DNA of 64,000 nt, from NCBI GenBank assembly GCA_021234155.1, contig JAJEKV010000002.1, forward strand, positions 25,350,617 to 25,414,616, read 5' to 3'. Shown here piece by piece: positions 22,571 through 31,548 of the stretch. The position numbers and the translations under genes are program-made. The notes under the pieces are model-generated. The model worked only from the letters and a program-made list of their open reading frames with translations. It was not told where the DNA came from and made no database searches. This DNA comes from Isoetes taiwanensis. Its lineage: Eukaryota > Streptophyta > Lycopodiopsida > Isoetales > Isoetaceae. Every line of letters begins with the position of its first letter. The first letter of the stretch is position 1.

Positions 22571-22689
22571 ATGGTAAGTAGGAAACCTTATCCTTTCCAA
22601 CAATGCCCTAAAGGTAAAAGTATCTCAAGCCTAAACAAAAACTTAGCAAGTCTTACCTTGCTAAAGCCTTCTGGTGTGCCTTTTGCTAG

Positions 22690-23570
22690 TTGTATGCCCT
22701 TTCTTTTTTCCTCTTTCACCCTTTCTCCACCCCTTTTTCCTTTTTTTTTCTTCTTTTTTTATTTTTCTATTCCATGTTTTTCCGTTTTTCTGTTTTCTAT
22801 TTTTCTCTTACTTTTTGTTCCTCTTCCCTCCTATTCCTATTTTACTCTTATTTTTCTCTCATTCCCTTTATTCTCCTCCCCATTTCCCTTCCTTTTTTCC
22901 TTTAACCTTTTTTCCCTTTTCCTTTTCTCCTCTCCCCTCTCCTTTGCTTCACTTTCTTTCCCTTTCCCCTTTCCCTTCCCCTTTCCCTTCCCTTTTTCGA
23001 TGGCCTTTTTCACCTTTCCCTCTCATCTTTCCACTTTTTCCCTTCCATTTTCCCCTCTTCCTCGCCCTTCTCCTTTTCCTTTTCCTTTTCCTTTTCCTTT
23101 TCCTTTTCCTTTTCCTTTTCCTTTTCTCTTTCCCCTTTTCCATATCTTTTTTCCCCACCTTTTTTTCTTCTCCTTTTTTCCAGTGCCCTTTTTTTCCTTC
23201 CCTTTATTTTTGTGCTTTTTTTCCTTCCCTTTCCCCCTCCTTTGTTCTTTTCTCTTTCCTTTTTTCCGTACCTTCCCTTCTCTCCTTTCCTTGCACTTTC
23301 CTTCTTCCTTTTTTTCCCTTCTCTTTTTCCCTATTTCCTCTTCCAGTTTTCTCTATGCCCTTTTTTCTTCTCTTCCTTGCTTCCCCCTCCCTCTTTCTTT
23401 TCCCTTTCGCTTTCCCTTTTTCCCTCCCTTTTCCTCTTCCCTTTTTTCCTGTCATTTTTCCCTTCATTTTTTCTCATTTCCCCACCTTTTTCATCTTCCC
23501 CTTTTCCAGTGTCGCTTTTCGCTCCCTCGTCCTCCCCTTTTCTTTTCCCCATATCCCTTTCGACATATGA
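22690..23570 (+). repeat. Polypyrimidine tract of about 880 bp
   Basis: The plus strand is almost purely C and T from 22690 to 23570, with scattered A or G. It includes a CCTTTT hexanucleotide microsatellite of about nine units at 23072-23127. Such homopurine/homopyrimidine DNA can form triplex (H-DNA) structures. Long open frames here on either strand are composition artefacts. A shorter C/T-rich tract lies at 16950-17140. Confidence 0.85.
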
Positions 23571-23574
23571 CCTT

Positions 23575-23910
23575 GACTACGCAACACCTCAATTTTGTAA
23601 TGTAATTGTCAAAACCATGCATCAGTTAGTTTTGACAGTTATAGCCTTTTGACGTCCCTTTTATACCCTTCTTTCTCTCCCCCTTTCTCATCAGCTCATC
23701 TGCATCTCCTCCAGTTTGTCGTAGATCTTCCTTTCTCACTCACTCACCCACCCACCCACCCACCCCACCCTTGCTACCAATTGTCAAACCACTTGCATTT
23801 AGTTAGTTTAGACGGTTACATTTTGCTCACACCCTTTTATACCATTCTTCTCTTTCACCCCCCACCCACCCACTCACCCACCACCCACCCACCCACCCAC
23901 CCACCCTCTG
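23575..23910 (+). repeat. Duplicated unit with CCCA/CACC microsatellites
   Basis: AATTGTCAAAACCATGCAT, then TTAGTTTTGACAGTTA and CCCTTTTATACCCTTCTT (23602-23675), recurs degenerately at 23783-23855. Each copy is followed by a C/T patch; CACCCACCCACC runs lie at 23747-23768 and 23872-23905. Confidence 0.65.
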
Positions 23911-23948
23911 TGTTTGGATTTCTCTGTTGTGCAGGGTGTTGTGAGCTT

Positions 23949-24115
23949 TGTGGCTTGGGCAGCATTAGCATGTTGGCTAATGTGTGGCTCTTTGCGGCAT
24001 GGTGGCCTTGAGTTGGGCAGCATTAGCATGGTGGCTAATGTGTGGCCTTTTATGGCATGGTGGCCTTGAGTTGAGCAGCATTAGCATGATGGCTAATCTG
24101 TGGCTCTTTGTGTGG
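23949..24115 (+). repeat. Minisatellite, about 60 bp unit, three copies
   Basis: GGCAGCATTAGCATG followed by TGGCTAATGTGTGGC and GGCATGGTGGCCTTGAG repeats three times, the last copy partial. Confidence 0.75.
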
Positions 24116-24175
24116 CCTTGTGTGGCTATTATTGTGGCATTGTGGCTCTTGAGCTTGAGCATTGTGACTTTGTTG

Positions 24176-24312
24176 TGGCCTAGTGCCTAGTTGGAGGCCT
24201 AGTGCCTGGTTGGGGCCGTTGTGCCTGGTTGAGGCCTGTGTGCCTGGTTGAGGCTTTTGTGCCTGGTTGGAGGCCCTAGTGCCTGGTTGGAGGCCTTCGT
24301 GCCTGGATGGCC
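24176..24312 (+). repeat. Minisatellite of GTGCCTGGTTG-type units
   Basis: Units such as GAGGCCTAGTGCCTGGTTG occur about six times with a period near 24 bp. A related TGGAGCCTTGGTGGCTT phrase lies on the minus strand at 27215-27285. Confidence 0.7.
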
Positions 24313-24557
24313 TTGGTGGCTTTTGGTTCGTCTTTCCTGTGTATGCAGGGTTTAGCGTGGCTGTTTGGAAGAGAGCTTTAGATTCGAAGCACAAGATGAA
24401 GATCTATGGAGAAGACAATTCAAACATATTTCATCTTTGGCAACTTCATTGCTGTAATGTATTTTCACCCAATAAGGCTAGTCAGCATGAGGGAACAAGA
24501 TCTATTATGTTTTTGGACCTAGCATTGGTTAGTGATCCCATTATTGTCAGGGTTTTT

Positions 24558-24581
24558 CCTCGAAAACTCGAAAGGGCGAGG
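24558..24581 (+). repeat. Hairpin, member of an inverted pair with 26854-26877
   Basis: CCTCG-AAAA-CTC-GAAA-GGG-CGAGG. The outer 5 bp stem and inner stem would close on a GAAA tetraloop. The surrounding 40 bases are repeated in inverse at 26845-26885. Confidence 0.55.
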
Positions 24582-24639
24582 TTTTTTAATCCCGGCCATA
24601 ATGGTTTCACTAGCTTGCTATCAGTATGCATTGTGACTC

Positions 24640-24962
24640 TTGTTGTTGGTTTTAGTGGAGATGCCCAGATGTATTGTGGCCAGCATTGTAGCTATTGTTG
24701 GTTTTTAGTGGAGATTGGGGATGCCCAGATGTGGCTTTCTTATCAGCATTGTGGCTATTGTTGGTTTTTAGTGGAGATGCCCAGATGTGGCTTTCTTATC
24801 AGCATTGTGGCTATTGTTGGTTTTTAGTGGAGATGCCCAGATGTGGCTTTCTTTCAGCATTGTGGCTATTGTTGGTTTTTAGTGGAGATGCCCAGATGTG
24901 GCTTTCTTTCAGTTGTGTTCTCTCTTTCAGTTGTGTTCTCTCTTTCAGTTGTGTTCTCTCTT
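24640..24962 (+). repeat. Minisatellite arrays, about 57 bp and 18 bp units
   Basis: GGTTTTTAGTGGAGATGCCC with AGATGTGGCTTTCTT and AGCATTGTGGCTATTGTT repeats four to five times up to about 24905. It is followed by three copies of an 18 bp unit, TTTCAGTTGTGTTCTCTC. The first array keeps an open frame across units, but this follows from near-identical copies and is not evidence for a protein. Confidence 0.75.
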
Positions 24963-25419
24963 CTCTTTACGTTCTTTTAGTTAGCTTGCTGGTTTTGACA
25001 ATTGAATTTATCTTCGTATAATGATAAGAAGATAAATCTACATTGTACTCAGAAAGGTATGAAGGTGACTTTGCGCCCGGCGCACCTGGTCCTCTCCACT
25101 CAAGGTGGAGCCGACCGTGTCCTTGACCAAAACACCTGCATTTTTTCTTATTCTCCTAGCTTACATACGTCTAGGCTACTAAATACAAGAATCAATTACT
25201 CACATGCGATGGTTCTGCAACTGAAACCTTCCCTGGTACAAAGACAACATCAATCTGCCTCCTGGCCATCTCTAGACATTGATCAAGCCTACAACCATGA
25301 CGATCCATGTAGGGCTGCAACAAGTGTAAGATTTGGTTAAAAAAAAGAACAACAAAGGCGCTAGCTAGGAAGAGGAGCAAAAAAAATAACAATGAAGGGC
25401 GGGAAAGGGCTACTTATAT

Positions 25420-25730
25420 AAAAAGGCCATTACGTCGCATGGCACGCGACGTCGCATGCGAGGTCACATGCCCGTTGGCGCCACATGGCAGCAAAGTACT
25501 GACGTGGCATGGCCTCTGTATTCCGACGTGACATCTCATGCGACGTGACATCGCCGACATGCTACCTGGTGTGACGAACTCGCCCAGGACTGCGCGACGT
25601 CTGACGTCGCGCAGTACATGTCACAGTGCACGCGATGTGGCGTCGTTAGTTGCGACGTTGACATGACCTGGTCACGTCAAATGTGACGTCGTGTGATCCA
25701 GACGTCGCAACCCCACGTCGCTAAATGACC
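25420..25730. promoter_or_regulatory. ACGT-core-rich patch with 25 bp palindrome
   Basis: About a dozen ACGT cores (mostly GACGTC, GACGTG or ACGTCGC) occur within 310 bp, in locally GC- and CpG-rich DNA unlike its flanks. A near-perfect palindrome spans 25590-25614 with 12 bp arms (CTGCGCGACGTC) around a single T. GACGTC/GACGTG cores are recognised by plant bZIP factors, so a regulatory role is possible but inferred. It lies just inside the putative Helitron 5' end at 25952. Confidence 0.45.
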
Positions 25731-25952
25731 ATTCTCTTGTTGTTTTCGATGGCCTTTTCTATCTCTGCCCGTGTCCCATTTTCACCGATTTTTCTAATTT
25801 TGGTGGCCCTTGATTTTTAAAACTAATAATCTAACGGTGAAGGACATGCCACCTCAGATTTTGATGATGTGGAGGTGCTATGTGGATAGGCTAGAATTGC
25901 ACGAAAGTTTGTAGGCTTGGTTGGGCTGGCGTGCTAAAAAAACTATAAAAGA

Positions 25953-26835
25953 TCTTCCACAGACCTTAATCTGTGTATTTAACAGAAAGTCGCATTTAAG
26001 AACACATTTCTTTAGATACATAGACAGATAGAACATGTAGGACCAAAATTGATGCTTTTATGGGTTTTGCACATGATATCTGACTTCGTGTTAGAAAAAC
26101 AAATCTAGCATATGAAATGCAAATATGAATTTCACATTGGAAATTTTTACCACTCCGATTCCGAATTTGTTTAGCTTTGCACTTCACTCAAGTTTTTCCT
26201 ATGTTGAATGGATTCTAAAGGGTTAACATTGTTAAAGATGGAGTTGTATATACTTCAATGGGATTTGTCATGTACATTATTTCAATGATGCATGTTTTTT
26301 CAATCAAGTACACAAATGTTAAACAATTAAGGCATCAAAATGAAATTTTGGTTGGGAAATTATTTTTATTAAATCAAGAAGTTATCAAAGCTAAATTGGC
26401 AAGATATATTTACGACTTTTTTGCATAGTCCATGGGATTGTTTTCCATGGGCCATGGGATTTACACAGTTGGGTTAACTTTGATCCTTTTAAGACAAATA
26501 CAATGTTTAAAAGAAGAAAAACAATTGTACTGCATGAATTATGACATTGTCTTCGACTAAATATGTAAATTGGCCACACAATAACTTCAATCGCCAAACA
26601 TGTTATAACATTTGCCCCTATTTCATGAATGCACGTGGGTCATGAAGTTTTTTTACGAGTTGAGAAACTGCAACTTAGTTCCAGTAGGCAACACGCTAGG
26701 GTGATGGAAATCCACTTCAGATGCTTGGCTTATACACAATTTTTTTTTTTTTTTTTATGGAATGGTTTCTATACGGATGTTTGAAATTTTGACTGACAAT
26801 TATGTGTTCGATGAGCTGATCTCTAAGAGAGAAGC
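25953..26835. other. AT-rich, no gene seen
   Basis: No recognisable coding sequence. A run of about 18 T lies at 26742-26757. Confidence 0.35.
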
Positions 26836-27312
26836 TTATCCCCGGGATGAAAACCTCGCCCTTTCGGGTTTTCGAGGAAACCCTAAAAATAAATAACCAT
26901 CTAAGAGATCATATACACAATTGACAAGGAAAAAAAGAACCCTCATGCCTACAGGCCTTTTCGGGTTTATAAATAAGTTGTAGAAGGAAAACCACGTCAG
27001 GTGAGCTACTATCCGTGCAAGAATGTGTTTGAGCGTAGCTCCTATGCCCGCCAACATTGCAAACATGAGAGCATCATCCTGCAAAACAAAGGCATGAGTA
27101 AGACAAGACCTCCAAAGGCTACCAACCCAACCATCATTGCCAACAAGTCTTAATAGCCAACCAGGCTCCCATACTACCAACACATGATAACATTGTGTCA
27201 AACCAAGTGCCAGCATAAGCCACCAAGGCTCCAAAATCATAACCAACAGTTCCATATGAACAAAAGCCACCAAGGCTCCATCACTATAACCAACCAAAAT
27301 ATCGATAGCCAA
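26836..27312 (-). other. Repeat-derived open stretch related to the 24.2 kb array
   Basis: The minus strand is open for 158 codons and is rich in L, V and W. It is built of phrases such as GGAGCCTTGGTGGCTT that occur in the 24.2 kb minisatellite, and it ends in the hairpin block 26854-26877. The open frame is probably incidental. Together with 24176-24581 it forms a loose 2.5 kb inverted structure. Confidence 0.35.
26854..26877 (-). repeat. Hairpin, inverse partner of 24558-24581
   Basis: On the minus strand CCTCG-AAAA-CCC-GAAA-GGG-CGAGG, with a perfect inner CCC/GGG stem on a GAAA tetraloop. Confidence 0.55.
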
Positions 27313-27907
27313 ATAGGATCATACTGGCAAGGACAACAGGAAAGCTAGAAAGGAAAGCTTACATATCGATAGAGACGAAGTATGGAAATGGAGGGGGGTC
27401 GCTCTTGACGAAGTATGGAAATGGAGATGATGCAAACAAAGCGTTGATGCAGAAAACCTTAAGGCACGCTACTAATAGGCAAGAGTCTAGCAGTTGCTAA
27501 CTGACCGGGACACTTGTCCCTTAGCTCTAGAAGTCCATTTACCATCTCTTCGTTGAAAATTAAGGTAAATGTGACTTCTAGTTTGTGCAAATTATACATT
27601 TCAATTAGCAAACCTATGACAAAAGCAATCTTCAAAAGAAGATTTAGGGTTAACATATGTGTGCCTAGAGTACCAACAAATAATTGCAATCAAATGCAAT
27701 TAGTGAAAAGGATGGAACAATTGTACATGCTACAAGATATACTTATACTCAGTAACACAACTTGGATGACGTTGATGAAGAGAAAGAGCATCTCCTTTTC
27801 ACAATGAATACGCATTATTTGCCATTTGAACATCTAACCATATAAACACACTCTAAATCTATTCTCAAACCCTTTGGAACTTGTGCTTCATGGTCTCCTA
27901 TAAATTC

Positions 27908-27937
27908 TTCCTCCTCCTCCTCCTCCTCCTCCTCCTC
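27908..27937 (+). repeat. (TCC)n microsatellite
   Basis: About nine to ten TCC trinucleotides in a row. Confidence 0.9.
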
Positions 27938-28095
27938 AACTCAAAGAAGTTATATAATTTTAAACAATATTAGATAAGGCTGAGACAAAATCCCCAATCT
28001 CATCTTTATCATCTTCATGTTGTCTGGACACCATTTACCGATCATATAATCTATCTTTAATCTCCTAATGTAGTTGATCTGGAGTAAGGAGGACA

Positions 28096-28800
28096 TCATT
28101 GAATACTAGATAGCACCGCCTTTCCAAATTGTCCAGTAGATTGATGCTCGTATAATATGGAATGTGAGTTTTTTAAGTCACATCCAGTGTCTAAGGAATG
28201 AACTAGGGGGTGACTAGTGATATGCAGCTGAAAACGAGCATGAACCCATGCCCATGGGATGAACATTGTCACACAAGACAAAACAATGCTCAATAGTCTC
28301 AAACGACAACTTGCATGCAGGGAAGAGTGGGTTCACTCGTGGCTTAAATGAATGGACCTTCACATTTACTCTGAGTGAACGATGAACAATCTGCCAAAGA
28401 AGCATGGATAACAATCTGCCAAAGAAGCATGGAATGCTTAAGAATGATACTTCTATCCCAGATGCAGTTCTAGCTGAGATGCAGTTCCAGACGTGAAGTA
28501 GAGATTACAAAATCTATTCTATTCTACTTTTGTACCGTCATTGTGAAGATGGAAGCAAGAGGGGAGCAGATATCATTTAACTTGTAACCATGGTGTGCCA
28601 AGTCTTTATCCAATAAAATATCTCCATTAGTTTTTCAAATCCGCTCCTCCGCATGGTTGGGTATAAGTGGGATGTTATTTGCAACAATTTCCAATCCATG
28701 GAAGTCCCACAAAGCCAAATGATACTATTCAAAAATGCTAGCCAAGAAAGGAGTTGTCTATGTAGTCCACGCATCAAGAGTAAAGACCCCAGCATGCAAC
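28096..28800 (-). mobile_element. LINE C-terminal remnant (zinc-binding region)
   Basis: Minus-strand frames at 28214-28414 read LLWQIVHRSLRVN, then LFPACK and ETIEHCFVLCDN. This order (W near the start, C...H...C later) is that of the zf-RVT domain found after the reverse transcriptase in plant LINEs. Upstream pieces to 28800 are broken by stops. No 3' tail was identified. Confidence 0.45.
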
Positions 28801-29986
28801 CACCTTTTCAGTGTACTTGGGTGCATAGAGGCTGCAAGCGGAAGATGCTTATAAGTAAACCACAAGATGGTACATCCTTTGCTGGTCCCATGGCCGATCA
28901 ATCCCTGTGGAGGTTAAAGTTCTATCTATACATCTATTTTTAGTTACCTTAATTACGCATGACAACCTCCACACAAAATCCACACTAGATGGTAGCCTAT
29001 TCAGACATTTTATTTGTCTATGATAACCTACTTCATAGTTACGAAGGACAGTTGCTTCGAACATGTCGCATGGCTGCAACGAATTTTCTAGGAAAACCGT
29101 GTGTGTTCGATGCCGCAATGCATGTTATAAAAGCGATGTTAAGAAACACTGGTGTGCCATGGTGTCCTCTTGTCCAACAAAATATATCCTTGTTCAATAA
29201 AAATACGTGACAACTATAACAAAAACACAGAATATCCTTCTTCAACAAAAATACATGACAATTGTTACTAAAACAATGACTTTGTTTGCCTGCTCTCATC
29301 GCTCGACTCATTATGGCAATTTTCGCATTTATTCCGCCGGACTCATCTTTTTTTGGCTGCTCATCCTCTTGTGGTCCTAGTCCTCCATTGTCCTCAGGTG
29401 TTCTTAGCTGGTCTAACCAAGCCATGGAAGAAATCAAGATGTTGTAAGTGATTCGAGATTAATTTAGAACCTCCATGGAACATAAAATACACATCAATGC
29501 GCATTCCGAATGAGTGACTATGATATCAAAGCTCGTTGCTAATTATCATTCCCAGAGACATGCCAACTGTGCGGGCTTAATGCCTTGCAAGCCATCATGA
29601 ACATTCAAAGCAGCTCCTACACGATGGTCAGTACTTGTCGAGCGAAAGGGACTACAAAGCATGCTTCTACTCTTATGTTGTAATCTCCTTTTGATCTCTG
29701 TATATATGCATCAATAACTTTTGAAATCTGCTGATTTTCTCAAAAATTTAAAGCAAATTATTTAAAATTTTACACTTTTTTTTAAGGACCCATAGCCATG
29801 TTTCATGAATATGGCCTATTCGTGTATCGCCATCCTGTTATCACGTGGCATAAGTCCAACCTACTTTACACTATTGTTAAAACATTCAATTGGCATGGCT
29901 TGACGCATGCATAGCATTTTGTGCTCTATTTTCAAGATTCGCAATCACATGCTTCACAAATGCTAATAACTTGAGACAACTAGATT

Positions 29987-30378
29987 AGAGAGGGTGCCCT
30001 TCTTTCACCCGCTTTCCTTCAATGGCCCACTCTTTGCCCTTTAATAGCCCACCTTAAGAACTATTATATTAAAAATTGAGCTAAATGCATGGTCTATTGA
30101 TAGAGGCACTTGTGGTCCAATGAAAGTCAATTGTGAGTATTTAGTGATCCATTGAAGGGCATTTAGTGTGAGTATTTAGTGATCCATTGAAGGGCATTTA
30201 GTGGTCTATTGGTGTCAAAACTACCATATAACTTAAAATCTTTGTAACAACCTTCCAATTTATCGAAACGACTCGTGCTTAATATCAATTGAATTTGAAA
30301 TTTTATAATGTTATTTCAAAATAGGATACTAAGAAAAAAAAATTCGCTTAAGTGGGTGGTTTATGGGCACCCTCCCCT
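29987..30378 (-). mobile_element. MITE-like DNA transposon, copy 2
   Basis: Inverse copy of 656-995, with ends AGAGAGGGTGCCC and GGGCACCCTCCCCT. It is 50 bp longer because the phrase GATCCATTGAAGGGCATTTAG is duplicated inside it (about 30149-30200). Confidence 0.6.
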
Positions 30379-30733
30379 AATGTAAGATTCACATCAGCTC
30401 CCAAAATAGCAGCGGCGAGGGAGGTGGGCGTGACCAGCGGTGCAGCAAAACTGATTTCCCTTCCAGCAGCTGCAGTTCCGCAGCTGCAGTTCCGCTACGT
30501 GGGGCGGCTAAAAAATTTGCAGTGCTGCTATCAAATCTGTGACGCTGCCCGGGATGTAATGCCCTGTTGCAGCTGGCATTTTTTTATTTTTATGCATGTG
30601 AACAGGGCATAAGGCAGTAGATGCACAATCATGGCGGCAGCTCCACTCCAGATGGGTGGCCACCAGCTCTCTAACGTTAGAGGCACACCTAATTTACACT
30701 GCAGAAAAACTGTTTTTGTTTGAGATCACATAC

Positions 30734-31075
30734 ATCATGAAGATGCGATGCGTCTCTTTCCAAGTTTCCCTGGGGTACACATCCATTATGACGTTAAGGA
30801 TAAAACGATGGATAGATGAATAGTCCAATTTATGCAAGCACTGCTCTTCAAAAATGCAGATGCAGAGTTATATAGCACATAAAGTCACTCATTTGTATGC
30901 GTATATCATGAAGATGCCATGTGGCACTTTCAATATTTCTCTGGGGTACACCATTCAATAACGTTTTAAGGATGAATGGATGGTGATATGCAATACTTCC
31001 AATTTAGGCAGGCTCTGCTCTTCAGAAATGCAGACGCAATTGCAGATGCCATAAAATTACTCATTTATATGCCTG
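30734..31075 (+). repeat. Tandem duplication, about 171 bp unit
   Basis: ATCATGAAGATGC, TTTCCCTGGGGTACAC-like, GACGTTAAGGAT-like, CTGCTCTTCA and AAATGCAGA blocks occur in the same order in two adjacent copies (from 30734 and 30905). It lies 0.5 kb past the end of the HASTY gene. Confidence 0.65.
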
Positions 31076-31548
31076 TTATAGAGCTCTCCCAGGCGACACA
31101 AATAAAACAATCTTAGAACTTATAAAGTCCTTTGTAACGTACTCACCCCTGAAGCAACAAAACAGAAGTCATCAATTGGAAATCCTCATTGTGGCCAGGA
31201 TTCCTGGTTAGATACGAAAATGCATTAGCCATAAGGCAGTAAAAGATAAAGAGACAAGAATAAATGAGACCATACCTTCATGGCAGTGTAGGGACCACTG
31301 AATAAAATTCAGTTATAATACAAATTATGAGATATGTGCCCTTCCTGATTCTGCTTAAAAAGTTGCATCACAGTGCGTCCATACTGAAGAATACTACACT
31401 ATGGATGCCAAACCTATGGTCTCAGTTTCTTCACATTTGGACTTGGATGGATCGTGATTGAATGTTGTAGAACCTAAGATGACACGAGTGAAACAAATAA
31501 GACCCCGTAAGATCCATAATTAAATAGAAAGATGCACCTAACAAAGCT

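Larger units (their letters stand above)
16833..25952 (-). mobile_element. Possible 9.1 kb Helitron (ends paired tentatively)
   Basis: On the minus strand the 3' end reads TCCAGC-AAC-GCTGGGC, then CTCCATTTCTAG, and is followed by T (complement of A at 16832). This is a Helitron terminus nearly identical to the one at 9532. The only candidate 5' end on the right is TCTTTTATAGTTTTTTTAGC, reading leftwards from 25952 and preceded by A. The flanks do not visibly rejoin a known repeat, so the pairing is uncertain; the 3' end alone is firmer. No Rep/helicase is encoded. The interior is repeats, a polypyrimidine tract and unrecognised DNA. Confidence 0.4.

Noticed and set aside
22571-23605. Very long open frames on both strands (up to 344 codons)
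   Set aside because: They lie entirely in the polypyrimidine tract and encode low-complexity F/P/L/S or K/E/R/G. Stop codons are simply rare in such composition.
24267-25021. Open frames across 24.3-25.0 kb with repeated residues
   Set aside because: They follow the 57 bp tandem unit, whose near-identical copies keep any frame open; there is no domain or start context.
26836-27312. 158-codon minus-strand frame as a membrane protein
   Set aside because: It is hydrophobic but built from GGAGCC/GGTGGC repeat phrases shared with the 24.2 kb minisatellite and ends in a repeat hairpin, so coding is unlikely.
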